Shown here in pieces: positions 45,066 through 56,262 of a DNA stretch of 64,000 nt. Position 1 is the stretch's first letter; each line of letters starts with the position of its first letter. A program made the translations under genes and the position numbers. A model generated the notes under the pieces. The model was not told the origin of the DNA, did not search any database, and saw only the letters and a list, made by a program, of their open reading frames with translations. Source of the stretch: Paramyrothecium sp. XJ0827 (taxonomy: Eukaryota > Ascomycota > Sordariomycetes > Hypocreales > Stachybotryaceae); the NCBI GenBank assembly GCA_020881915.1, contig JAJFPB010000005.1:3038001-3102000 (forward strand). Direction: 5' to 3'.

Positions 45066-46274
45066 ATGGGCCAATTCCTTAGCTACACTGTTGGCGTTGG
45101 CGTTGGTGTCGAGCTTCAACCTCCCGCTCTCCCGGCCGACAGTCCGTCACCTACACCCGAGACGCCCGCCTCTCCGCTCCTCCAGCTGCCCGCCGACGTC
45201 TTCCTGCTGCTGTCCGACTACCTAGATGCCCCCACGGCGCTCAGCCTCTCCCTGGCCTGCCGGAGCACGTATCCCCTCAGTTTCAACCTGCGCCAGCAGA
45301 AGCTGCAGGCAGACGACAAGCAGGCGCTGCTGCTGCTCCTCGAGCGGGATCTCATTGGTCGCGGTGCCTACTACTGCCATCCGTGCAACAAGCTGCACCC
45401 CTTCAAGCAATCATGGGGCCCTCACTCCCAGGACGAGACCTGTCAGGATCGTACATTTCATTGCGGCAACAGGGACAAGTTCTCACCCATTGGTAACCCT
45501 TACAACCTCACCTATCCGCATGCTCGGCTCGCCATGAACTCTTACCTCTACGGACCCGAGCACGGCATTCCCCTGACCAACCTTGAGTTCGAACACACCG
45601 AGAGACACGGCGCCCTCGATATCCGCTGCTCCACCCTGGCTAACATCGTCGGCGGCGAACTCTTCATCCGGCGCTCCTACGCCTTCACCATTCCCACTGC
45701 CGACATCCCGAGCTTCCGCAAGCGCACCGGCGCGCGCGACTTCCGCCTGTGCGAGCACACCTCCTTCTTCTCCAACTCGTCCGTCTACCGGCAGTACGTC
45801 CCCGAGCTGCAGCGTCAGCCGGCGGCCGGCGACGCCTTCGTGCCGTGTAGCGGCGCCCCGGGCTCCTGCGGGCTGTGCCTGATGGACTACGACGTGAGCA
45901 TCGCGCGCGCCCCGGCTGGACCCGACGCGGACGCGCAAGACGCGGGCAGCTGGTCCGTCGGCATCACCGCCTACCACCAGCTCGGCGACTGCCGGTCCCC
46001 GGAGGACTGGAGGTGGGCCCGCTTCTCCGAGGCGTCCCGGCCGCACCTGTTCTTCCCCAACCGGCCCAACCGGCGCGGCTCGGCTCACTATCCCGGCATC
46101 GTCAAGAAGCGCTGGCTGGACGACCACGCCGCGCCGCAGGAACCGGAGGACGTTGCGACTGGCGTCGAAGGGGGCCTCGCGCAGTATGCCGTGCCTGCGT
46201 CGTGGTTCTGGCTGTGGCACGAGCTGAAGAAGCCCCTGGGTCTCGAGCCGGCAAAGATGGAAAAGATTTTCTGA
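45066..46274 (+). CDS. F-box protein with possible myristoylation signal
   Basis: A single exon encodes 402 residues. An F-box-like segment is visible at about 38-75 (LLQLPADVFLLLSDYLDA, then PTALSLSLACRSTY). The next part holds a cysteine/histidine-rich stretch, YYCHPCNKLHPF followed by ETCQDRTFHCGN, which could bind zinc. The rest is a fungal-specific region with Trp and Arg-rich motifs (RWARFSEASRPHLFFPNRPNRRG) that I recognise only as common in F-box proteins of filamentous ascomycetes. The N-terminus MGQFLSYT fits the N-myristoylation pattern (Gly2, Ser6), although acylation is inference. The upstream sequence ends in a T-rich run just before the ATG. Function and substrate are unknown. 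Confidence 0.77.
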   Translation: MGQFLSYTVGVGVGVELQPPALPADSPSPTPETPASPLLQLPADVFLLLSDYLDAPTALSLSLACRSTYPLSFNLRQQKLQADDKQALLLLLERDLIGRGAYYCHPCNKLHPFKQSWGPHSQDETCQDRTFHCGNRDKFSPIGNPYNLTYPHARLAMNSYLYGPEHGIPLTNLEFEHTERHGALDIRCSTLANIVGGELFIRRSYAFTIPTADIPSFRKRTGARDFRLCEHTSFFSNSSVYRQYVPELQRQPAAGDAFVPCSGAPGSCGLCLMDYDVSIARAPAGPDADAQDAGSWSVGITAYHQLGDCRSPEDWRWARFSEASRPHLFFPNRPNRRGSAHYPGIVKKRWLDDHAAPQEPEDVATGVEGGLAQYAVPASWFWLWHELKKPLGLEPAKMEKIF

Positions 46275-47126
46275 CAAAGCAGCATGTCTTAGAAGATCAC
46301 CTCTTTTTTTCCTCCTCCTTGATGCGCCATGCATCATGTGTACTTTTATTCAGTCAAATGACGTCAGGTCTCTACTGTACCCTCATGTTTTACTATCCTC
46401 CCTCACTTTTTTTTTTTTTTGGTTTTTGGTTTTGTTTGGGTCATATCTGGTTTCCAAACGGCGCAGTTCATCAATTGGAAAGGGCACCTGGCGTTCTGCA
46501 AGAGCTACTTGATGCGTCTGCATGACTTTGATCTTTGGAAATCTGCCCGGGGCTTCAGGGCCGTCTGCGGGAGGCCCAACGCACGCGAAAGTAATTATTC
46601 TGGCATTTCGTGAGTGTCGAGCCGGGCTTGCATCACGAGGAAATCTGACGAAGCGATGAACATTTATGAAGGGGTTTGTTTTATTTTATTTTTGAGGGGC
46701 TTGGTGCGCCATCATGCATAAGTCCTGGCATGGGTTAAGGATGGCAGGCGTTGTGTCTTTGACACGGGACGAATCAAATTGATACATAGTCAAGCTCATC
46801 TTTTTTCAAGCCAATACAATCACAGTCAAGTCCCAGAGAGAAGCGGTCCATGAAGCCATGTTTTAGAATGTCTTAACATTGTCGGCATTGAATATTCATC
46901 GCCGTATCCCAGCGCCCATCTTGCGCATCAGTGGCATTCGTACAGTCTACAGAAGAGAATCCTAGCCTAAGAAAATGCACCAAGAGTTTGCTTCGCGTTG
47001 AGGGATGTGATGGTGGTAGTGGTATGAAACAGTATGGTTAATGGACGGCGGCAGGAGGGTTCAGGGAGTTGATGACGCGGAAGTAGTGGTTTGACAGGTA
47101 GGTTAGCTCGATGCGTGCTTAGATAT
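46275..47126. other. Convergent 3' spacer between the F-box gene and IDH2
   Basis: 0.85 kb containing a run of 14 T at about 46407-46420. It probably holds the two 3' untranslated regions. No gene is supported. Confidence 0.6.
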
Positions 47127-48601
47127 TTACAGCTTCTCGATGATGGCGGCGGCGTACTCGCGGGTCTTGGCCTTGCCGCCGAGGTCGCCGGTCAGGGCCT
47201 TGCCCTCGGCCAGGGTGTCGAAGATGGCCTTCTCGATGCGGAGGGCGTAGTCGTTGAGACCCATGTGCCTCAACATCATGATGGAGCTGAGGAGCAGGGC
47301 AGTGGGGTTGGCCAGGTTCTTGCCGGCAATGTCGGGGGCGGAACCGTGGACGGCCTCGAAGATGGAGCACTCGTCACCGATGTTGCCGGAGGGGGTGAGA
47401 CCCAGACCACCGATGAGACCAGCGCACATGTCGGACAGAATGTCACCGTACAGGTTGGGCATGACAAGGACCTTGTCGTTGTATGGGTCAGGGTCGGTGA
47501 CCATCTTCAGGCAGGTGTTGTCGAGCAGCTCGGCGTCGAACTCGATGTTGGGGAAGTCCTTGGCGACATCCTTGGCGACGGTCAGGAAGAGACCGTCGGA
47601 CATCTTCATGATGGTGGCCTTGTGGACGACGCGGACCTTCTTGCGGCCGATGGCCTCGGCGTGCTGGAAGGCGAATCGCAGAACACGCTCGCTAGCCTCG
47701 CGGGTGATGAGCTTGATGCTCTGGACGACACCGTCAACGACGATGTGCTCAATGCCGGAGTACTCGCCCTCGGTGTTCTCTCGGATCAGGACAGTGTTGA
47801 CACCGTCGTAGGGGGTCTTGAAGCCGGCGACGGAGCGGCAGGGACGGAGGTTGGCAAAAAGGTTGAAGGTTCGGCGGAGGGTAAGGTTGAGGGAAACGTG
47901 GCCCTTGCCGATGGGGGTCTACAACGCATAACACCGTTAGAACGACCAGATTTGGTGCGACGCATACTTGTCGTGATGACCTACAGCGAGGGGACCCTTG
48001 AGGGCAATCTTGTTCTTGTTGATGTTCTCGATGGCAGCATCGGGGATGGCAGTCTTTCCGTCCTTCAGGATAGGAGTGACATCAACAGTCTCCCAAGCAA
48101 CGGGGGCCTGGTGCGTTGCGGTCAGTCAATGTTCGTGCGATCAGTCGGATATGGAGACCCACCTTGGCGGCAGCGAAGATGTCCTTGACGGACTCGGCAA
48201 TCTCAGGGCCGATACCATCACCCTCAATGAAACTGACGAGGTAGTTGCCCTGCGCAAACGATTAGCAAAAGCTTGGCTTTATTGACGTTGTTGGGCGGCT
48301 CGAGCATGGAAGCTTGAGTGATTTTGCGGCTGCGCCAAATCGAGATGCCGAGGCATTGGGAGCCAGGGGGGGGAGAATACGCACTTGAGCGTCCTTGGTA
48401 GGGGCGTACTTGGCGACCTTGTCGTTGGCGGAGGAGTAGAATCGCGCGTTCTGAAGAGACCAGAGTCAGTAAACGGGCGCCAGTGTCCAAGGGTCGCAAG
48501 GATAGTTGGCGTACCGAAGCCGACCAGGTGGCGACGGCGCGGGGAGCTGTGCGCAGGCACTGCCGGGGCACGGAGCCGGACAAAGCTCGAATGGCCAGCA
48601 T
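47127..48601 (-). CDS. IDH2: NAD-dependent isocitrate dehydrogenase, catalytic subunit 2, mitochondrial
   Basis: Five exons (48601-48515, 48450-48385, 48249-48163, 48107-47985, 47918-47127) encode 384 residues. With the regulatory Idh1 subunit it forms the mitochondrial NAD-IDH that oxidises isocitrate to 2-oxoglutarate in the TCA cycle. The first 30-35 residues ([20 protein letters not shown] and on to ARFYSS) are basic and lack acidic residues, as expected for a mitochondrial presequence. Catalytic blocks are intact: [40 protein letters not shown] and [32 protein letters not shown]. The DILSD block is that of the catalytic subunit rather than Idh1. All four introns are in phase 0 and cluster in the first half. 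Confidence 0.97.
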
Positions 48602-49655
48602 TGTGAGAATATCGTACGCCGCTATCCAATTGGGGGGTATACGTCCAGAGGGATGGCCCGGGGGGATCGCGAGACGGAGGAGGAAGGCGAAGCGTGGAGT
48701 GTGAGGTAGGAATACAGTAGGACGAGATGCAAAAGGTTTTGAAAGAAAAGTGGCAGAGGTAGTACTAAACAATCCACTGGCACGGCTTGGGCCAGTGACG
48801 GAAGAAAAAGCGCAGGCCGAGTGCAGAAGAAGCACTAACCGTTCCAGGTAGCTGCACGGCTACGGGTCGAAGGGGGAAAAGGCGGGGCACCAGCCACATT
48901 CTCCTGTGGCACAGCTCCACACCATGCTTGTTTGGAGTTAATTCCCGTGGCTTGAGCGCAGAATGGGCTCGGCTACGCTCGGCGCCCGTTCGGAATCCGC
49001 GACGGTATGCCCGAAGCGCCAAAAGCCCAAATCCGAGCCTTCAACTGCTTACCTAAGGGTACAGGTATCCGGCGAGAACAGAAGGCACTCAAGCAGCGAG
49101 CGAAACCACGGACCGCAAGATTAAAATCTAGTAAATTATAGCGAATAACAAACTGATAAAATGCTTGAAACATCTACTAAACTCCTAAAGGCCGTTTTAT
49201 AAACTTCTATTATTTAATCATAAGAATATAAGAATATTACCAGAATCTAGGTAGAAGTAGCTACTCGTAGCCTTCTCTTAGTGCCTCATTTCGTGGTGAT
49301 GCTTTCTTTGCCAACCACTTGGCATCCCAGGCCAGGGGATCCATACTTAGGTAAGGTACCTGCGTACCTTCATCAAGGGACACAGCTATCAGCCACAAGC
49401 CACATTGCTTTGCGTGGCGCATGTGAAACTGTCCATCGACTCCAAGGGAACAGCTCTCAGCTCAACAAGCACCCCATAGCCATTCTTTATATTGAGCCGT
49501 TGGGCGGGCGGCTTCCTTCTTGCCATTCGAACTCGGTTTACGCCCACTCACTGTGTATAGTACGGTCGACTTGCGATCGGCAAGTCCATTGGTCCGAGGC
49601 ATCTGGCATGCCACGAATCTGAGAAGCTCCATCTCCATCCCCGCGCATCCTCACG
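48602..49655. promoter_or_regulatory. Divergent intergenic region of IDH2 and SEC5
   Basis: 1.05 kb with both promoters, interrupted by the AT-rich island near 49120-49255. I cannot name a factor site. No gene is supported. Confidence 0.5.
49121..49255. repeat. AT-rich island, probable decayed repeat
   Basis: About 135 bases dominated by A and T with sharp edges, resembling the island at 4428-4596. The word GGACCGCAAGA (49110-49120) stands right before it, one base different from the word before the other island. Confidence 0.5.
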
Positions 49656-52600
49656 ATGGCCGACTACGACAGGACCATCCTCGACTTCTATCAGCTGCCC
49701 ACACCTTATCCGACCGAATGGCCCGCTGAGAAGGATGAGAGCGCCTCTGAAGATGAGGAGGACAAAGCCTCGAAGCTCAAGCGGAGGAAGTCTCGGTATC
49801 AAGCGCTCGAGAGGGCAGTAAGCTCTCGCAGGAGCCAAATTCCTGGTTCAGAAGGAGAGAAAGGAGGCGTCGGCAATCTTGTTCAGAAAGATGAACCCGA
49901 TCCCCTCGGTTCCACGGAAAGTGTGGTGCGAGCTTTGAAACAGATTGGATTGCCCGTGCAGGATGATACCCGACTTCGTTGGTGCCCTTTCAACTCGTTT
50001 CCCCCGCTTCCGTTTGTACTTACTAGATTGGTGCAGGAAATCGATTCCTCCTCTCCTCGACGACTTTCTCGCCGGCTCTATTTCTTTCCCAGATGCACGC
50101 CATGGACGATACCCGCAGTCTGCTTAGTGGCTTGGAAACCCTGTCGCAATCCATCGATCAGAAGTCCGCCTCTCTTAAAGTCCTTGTCGAGACCAACTTC
50201 GAGCGGTTCGTGAAGGCTAAAGCGACCATTGATAATGTATACAAGGAGATGAAGTTTCGTGGGGTTGAGCCGCCTCAACCCCGAGCGCGACCACACTCTC
50301 GTCATGCCAGCCGAAGCAGCTTCGGTGGGGCTGGCTTGAACAGTTCTGTCACGTCGCCGACGACTGACAGCCGGAAGAAGAATGCTTTAGCCAAGGAAAG
50401 TGAGTACGGAGTCATGGGCATCAAAGGACCGCTGCTGGACGTATCCGCAAAGGCCGAGGACGTGTGGGGCCCAGCCCTGGGTGGTCGAGACAAGGAGGAG
50501 AACTTGAGAGCGGTATCCACGTATCTCGCTCGGTTCAAGGAACAGGTCGAGCTCAGCTCTTCGATCGCTGAGAGTATAAAGAGGAATGACTACGAAACAC
50601 TGGTGGATGAGTACAACAGGGCGCGAAGATTTGCGGATGAGACTCGCAGAATGTCCCAGGAACTCGGAGACTCGACGCCAGGCGATGTACAGCTTTACCA
50701 GATACTCCTCGCAGGCCGTATATGGCACGACATCGAGCAGCAAATCTCCAGTTTCAAGCGCGATGTATGGAAGCGGCTGATTTCTACACACCCGGCACCC
50801 CGCTCGGACCAGATGATCGGGCGTGCACAGGACCAACACCTGGAGCTCATCAGCTTGCTTCTCGAATTAGGTGTCGATGACAACCCCATCTGGGTCTGGC
50901 TTCTGAGTCGCTATGACAACTTGAAGGGAACGGTACAAAACACGGCTGATCGCTTCAAGGTTGAAATTGAGGTACTTCGACGTCGGCTGGCCGGAGGGCC
51001 CAAACCTACTCCCCAATCCGCTGCAGTCTACCTGCGGGCTTTGAATCGACAGTCTTTGGAAGGCAAGCATTCTTCAAGTGACTCTGCAGATGTAATCGAG
51101 CTATGGGAGAAGATCTTCGTCTTCCTCAATAAGCTTCTTTCATCTCAGGGCGTGTTGGGAGAGCTTATGGACTTTTGGCAGACTGCCCAAGGATTCATCG
51201 ACGGAAAGACTCAGACGAGCTTACCGTTTGGATATAATGGAGAGTCTCGAAATCACCATGAGCTCTCCCAACAGGCTGTGGGCGAATTGCGTAAGGGAAC
51301 ACTAGAGCTGGTCGATTTAATCAGAGATCATGTCTACTCGTTCTTTGTCGGGCTACCCCCTGAAGATGTCTCGCTACTCTTCTCGCCCTTGCCAACCTCG
51401 CCCAACACACCGAAGTCACCAATGCCGCTCACTCCTACGGCCATGCGCGACCCGCGTTTTAACTTCGATGTCAACAACCCGCCGCCGCCATCACCCCAGA
51501 AGGGCGAGTCTTGGGACAAGCTGGCGTTTTGGCCGCCGTACTCGAACTCGATCAGCGGAGTGTATTATCTGTCCAAGATGCTGGTCCTCATCGGTTCTGC
51601 GGCTTCGGATCTGGCGAGCCTGGGCCCCGTGGCATCGGGCGACACGCAGATGCTCGAGCGTCTGAGGACGTTGGTCAGCGTGGCCAGGGAGAGATGCGCA
51701 ACAGCCCTGTGCGCATCGTGGAACCGTGACGCGGAGAACATCAAATTTGTCGAGGACTGGCAACGCTCAGCAGAAGCAGGTGACGTGACGCGGATGCCAG
51801 CAGTATTTTCAACGTTTGAAGGCACGGTTCTGTCCGGCATGCAGAAGATCTTGTACATCTCCGAGGCCACGGTCAAGCCTGGCACTGGTGACATGGTAAC
51901 ACCACCGCCCGCCAAGCTTTTGCAAATGGTTCGAAGCCAATACGTGACTACTTTGTATAAGGCATTGAGTGGCATGGTTGAGAACGCAGAGCGTCTCCAG
52001 AAAAACGACGATGAATTGGTGACGGACAAGGATGGTTTTGTGGCGCCAACGGCGAGTGCAGTCGCAACCATAACCAGCCGGAGCACTCTCGATGCCTCGA
52101 ACCGCGTAAGCTTCCATTATTTGCCATCCTTGCACGCGTGAAGACTAACGTGTTTTAGAACATCCGGATGCTCATGACATTGAGCAATCTTCAAGCTCTT
52201 CGCTCTCAAGTTGTCCCGAGCCTCAACTCACAGTTTGAGAATGCATTTTCCGTCAAACTCACAGACGAATCCAAGACCATTCGTGACGTTCTGGGGCAGA
52301 TTGACTCGAGGCTCTTCCAATCTTACACAAAGCAATCCGTGGAAAAGCTACGCGAAATCATCATGGCCGGGCTCGCTGCGTCTGATTGGGCGCCGTCCCC
52401 CGGCAAGCGCCCGAATACAGCGAAGCCGTACATCTACGAGGCCCTCCTTACCCTGGTGCTCATTCACTCCCAAGTATCCACAACTGCTCCAGCCCTCACG
52501 CCGCAAGTGCTCTCCTTCCTGCTAGAGCAGACCTCTCAGCAGCTTCTCGAGGCCTTCCGCCGTCACCCCAGGTACTCTCTGGAAGCCCTCATGCAGGCGA

Positions 52601-52860
52601 CGCTGGATGTCGAGTTCGTCGCCCAGACCCTCAGCCACTACACCACCGACCGCGCGTCCGAGCTCCAGAGCCAGATCTACCAGGAGCTGGACAGCAGGAC
52701 CGACAACGACGCGCGCGCGCGGCTGCAGAACGAGCTGCCCGAGATGCGCAACGTGCTCAAGCGGCTCAGGGACGCCAGCAAGAGCGAGTTTGCCTGCTTC
52801 AAGAAGCCAAAGCGGCCGGGCCAGGCGCCTAGTAGGACTAACAGCGGCATGTCGTCTTAG
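49656..52860 (+). CDS. SEC5: Exocyst complex component Sec5
   Basis: Three exons (49656-49977, 50037-52105, 52159-52860) encode 1,030 residues. Sec5 is one of the eight exocyst subunits that tether secretory vesicles to the plasma membrane, mainly at hyphal tips and septa. The N-terminus MADYDRTILDFYQLPTPYPTEW and the downstream block RNRFLLSSTTFSPALFLSQMH, then SLLSGLETLSQSIDQKSASLKVLVETNFERF, are diagnostic. Intron 1 (phase 1, donor GTTGGT) joins TRL to RNRFLL and must be removed to see the second block. Intron 2 follows a CTAACG branch. The middle is helical; a Pro/Ser-rich loop lies near 565-605 (TSPNTPKSPMPLTPT). Phosphorylation there is inference. It converges with the zinc-cluster gene. 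Confidence 0.96.
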
Positions 52861-53420
52861 AGCGTCGACTTCTGGACCGCGGGCGTTCTTGTGTAACTGT
52901 TTGACTAGGTAGTGGAAGGATTTCGCGACGGAAAGATGCCTACGGGGGGCAACATATCTTTCACAAGAGTTTGTCTTAGTGTTCACTATAGACTGTTGTG
53001 CAGAGAAGTCAAATGACGACATGAATGTAATTGAGCCTTTTATTTGTGCTTTTGGTACCTCCTAACGCCGAAACCTGGTGTCCCTGTCCTTGAAGCGCGT
53101 GGCCACAATCCCTTTTGTGGCATAACTGGAACGTATAGTCCTTCCCTGTCCGGCTCATGGACTGAGGACGTATCTTTTAAATTAAAGCAAACCTTCTTGA
53201 ACGCCTCATCATACGGATGTCCGTCAGGTATCATTTCGTGATTCGTTAACGGTGGGTGCCTTGCCCCCTTTCTGCTCCTAGGGCCTTCAACCTAGGAAGC
53301 TCTATAATCGTGATCTTGTTCCTCACCTCTGTTGTTCGCAGGGTGTCAAAGCCCGCTATCGTAAAGCAGCGAGGATGAAGTGGCATCAGTCGCGTCGCGG
53401 CAACTGTGTGTAGAACGATG
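52861..53420. other. Convergent 3' spacer between SEC5 and the zinc-cluster gene
   Basis: 560 bases, presumably two 3' untranslated regions. No gene is supported. Confidence 0.55.
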
Positions 53421-55651
53421 CTACGCGGGAGGGTTGGGTAGTAAAAGGTGTGAGCAGAAGAGAAGTTCGAGTGAGCGGGAGTCGGCAGGAGAAAACTGTA
53501 GCCCCTTTTGGCGGGTCTCGATCGTCTCATCTGGGAATCAGGTCAGTACGACTGAAAGAGATAGCAAGGAACAGGAGACTGACAGTCCATGTCTAGCGCC
53601 TGGAAGTAGCCCACAACAAGCGGATCTTGCTCTGATGTGATTAGCTTGCCATCAGCGCTACATAATGTTTGCGGCAGAGCCTTCCTGATGGCCAAGAGCA
53701 TCTTCAGCAAGCCGGCCAGATTGCCACCTTGTTGAGTGAAACCGCCCGGATCACGTTCAAGAGGCCATCCAGGTCGCAAATGATCCTGTTCCCAAGCCTT
53801 GAATGCCCATGTCGATTTCTCGACACAGTTGAGGAAGATGAGGGCGGTCAGGAACATCTTGAAGCCAATTTTGACCTTGCTGTCTGTAAGTAATCGGTCC
53901 ATCAGATTCAGTAACCCTCGTGAGGTGTTATTCGCCTTTCGCTCGGCCGCGGCGTTGAGCTGCATGCATATCATGGTATAGATATCGGCATCGTTCTCAC
54001 TCTGGGCTTCCTTAACCCATCGTGGCTGTTCGCCATCTGCACCTGGCTTCTCTAAAATAATCCACTGCCTCTCACGGTCGATGGTTTCGGCGAGGCCCCA
54101 GAGTTCGAGTGCCTTCCGGAGAAGATCATCGTCACCTTCCGCCAACTGTTGGTTCGCAGTCTCTAGTGTGATTCGCATGAACTTGGATGGCTCGCGCTCA
54201 ATGAATACGGGCAATATGTCTCGAACGTATGTCTCAATTTTGTCCGGAATGTCTTCAGAGTCTTGGTCAATCATAATCGTTTGCTGGAACGGCTCCTTGC
54301 TGTCCCTCGCAGCGAGCTGGCTTTCACTCGGCTCAAGCAGAGCCACAAGAGTTCCAAGCGCGATGTTCTTTCCAGTCTCAGGCAGGTGAGAAACCTCAAT
54401 GATACTACCATTGTTCGCCAGCTGCAGTTGGTCTTTCAAAGCATTGATACGGTTCTGCGACAGTACAACCTGTACTCCAGCGGACCAGAGGTCAAGTTGT
54501 TCGTACAACCTTGTACGAACGCAGCCGGTTCTCCAGACTCGAGGCGCCAATACCTTGCGGCAGGTATCGCAGGGGTTCCCTTTCCCACAATTCTTTCGCA
54601 ATATACGACAGCGAATACAAGCTCCAATCTTCCGGACTTCTTGGACTTCTTTGCGCCGCGCAGGAGTAAATCGTGCCCGTGCATGGCGTGATCTGCCGTT
54701 CAGCACACCCTCTGTAACATCCATGGGAATTCCTCCACGTACCCGGGGTAGTGGTGGTGGGTTGTCATTCGGAAATGGTATTTGCGGCTCGGTGGCCAAA
54801 AATGTCATCTCACCCCATGGTTGGGCGACGTTCGAGTCGGTAGTTGGTGTCATCGCGGTCTCCATTGGTGGAGAGGGGTCTGTGACGGGAGGCGGTGACG
54901 TTTGCATGTCGCCATTGGCCAGTTGGGGATCGAGAAATGACGGGTTTAGTCGAGCCGTAGCGGCGACTGCCACAGAAATGTTCGAGGGATCTGGCGAAGT
55001 CGCGGTTTCCGGCAATAGAGCTTGGAGTCTTTCTTCAGGTGACAGTTCGGTCGCTAGTGGCGAATTTTGTACGGACGCTTCCACGGCCAACATGTTAGCC
55101 CGTGACGTCTTATCAATGGCGAGAGAACGTTCTCCTAACGAACCTCTCTTATTGTTGCTCGTACGGTTTTCGTAGCTAACGGGAGGATTGTCGAGGGTGA
55201 ATTGCTCTTGCAGCTCGAATCGTTCTACCACATGCTCTCCGTTGGTGGGTATGGTGGGGTTCACGTTCTCGTGGCCTTTTTGGTTGCGGTTGTTCTCGTT
55301 AAGATCAACCTGTCGCGATGCCTCGGCAAGTGTCTCCAACGCACTCCAGCCTTGGGGCAAGGATGTGATGACTGTCAATTGGCCATTGGCTTGTCCATCG
55401 GATTGGTGCTGCCGATCTGGCGCTGCTCTCGCATGCGCGATACCGTGCAGTTCGAGACAAGCACGCATGCGATCTGAATCTGAAATCGCAGGACATTTTT
55501 TCGTAATGTGTGTCGTTAGACTATCGATTCGGCCTTTCGGAAAGTTCTCGCCGCATTGCTTGCACGTGTGAGGGTAGCGGTTGCTGCTGTCGTTGAGCTT
55601 CGGTCCTCGAACAAAGTATTCGAGGATAAGAGGGTTGGGTCGGCGACCCAT
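53421..55651 (-). CDS. Zn2Cys6 transcription factor with extra N-terminal zinc-finger-like motif
   Basis: Exon 1 is 55651-53584. It alone is open for 702 codons down to 53543, but a phase-1 intron (53531-53583, GTCAGT to CCCAG) fits better and adds exon 53530-53421, giving 725 residues. The N-terminus MGRRPNPLILEYF leads to HTCKQCGENFPKGRIDSLTTH and KKC, a C-x2-C-x14-H-x4-C pattern at residues 30-53 like a BED or C2H2 finger. The fungal zinc cluster sits far inside at residues 345-377: Cys345, 348, 355, 361, 364 and 377, with a last gap longer than usual. The region between is Pro/Thr-rich. After the cluster come several helical segments typical of regulatory domains (ALELWGLAETIDRERQW, FLTALIFLNCVEKSTWAF). 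It is a nuclear regulator; its targets are unknown. The short second exon is less certain than the rest. Confidence 0.8.
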
Positions 55652-56262
55652 TGCACACTTTTTGCCGTGGCCGCACGCGCCAGGCCTAGTTTAAGCCCTA
55701 TCCACCACTTTGTGCCCTCTCGATAGATTTCGGGCCGGAATTGTCGATAGTAGTCAACGGCAAGGAAGCGAGCCACGAAGGTGGGATATGGAAGTGGGAT
55801 TGCCCATGAACTCGATTCTGCCCTGGTTGACCGACAAAATTCTCACACCGCCTGTCAACCGGCAGATTGATGATCCGGGTTTAGTGGGGCGAGTCCCACT
55901 TGAAATTATTGCTTTCACCCTGGTGGGGTGTTTTCAAATACAACGCCTTTTGAGGCGTACTACAGCATTCATGGTCCTACTTAAGACAGAATCACTGCGC
56001 AATGTTGACACCTGAGGGATTCGGATAAGAGAGGTCCGGATATGGCTAGTTGAGATGGTTACCACCTTCTGTGAATGAGGATCTAGATTACTACACACTG
56101 CATGGTAGTAACGCAGGTGCCTTATTCATAAAAACTAAGCTTGCGCTTGATATATGTGACCTCAAAACTCCACGCTATGCGAAAATAAACTCCAGAGCGA
56201 ATACAATTCGAACAGATACAACCTGAAATAGGGTATCATTCATTGCTGATTAAACCGGTTGC
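55652..56262. other. Spacer between the zinc-cluster gene and the DUF300 gene
   Basis: 611 bases that should hold the zinc-cluster gene promoter and the 3' end of the DUF300 gene. No gene is supported. Confidence 0.6.

Noticed and set aside
47091..48188. 365-codon plus-strand frame opposite IDH2
   Set aside because: It is antisense to IDH2 exons and introns and has no domain.
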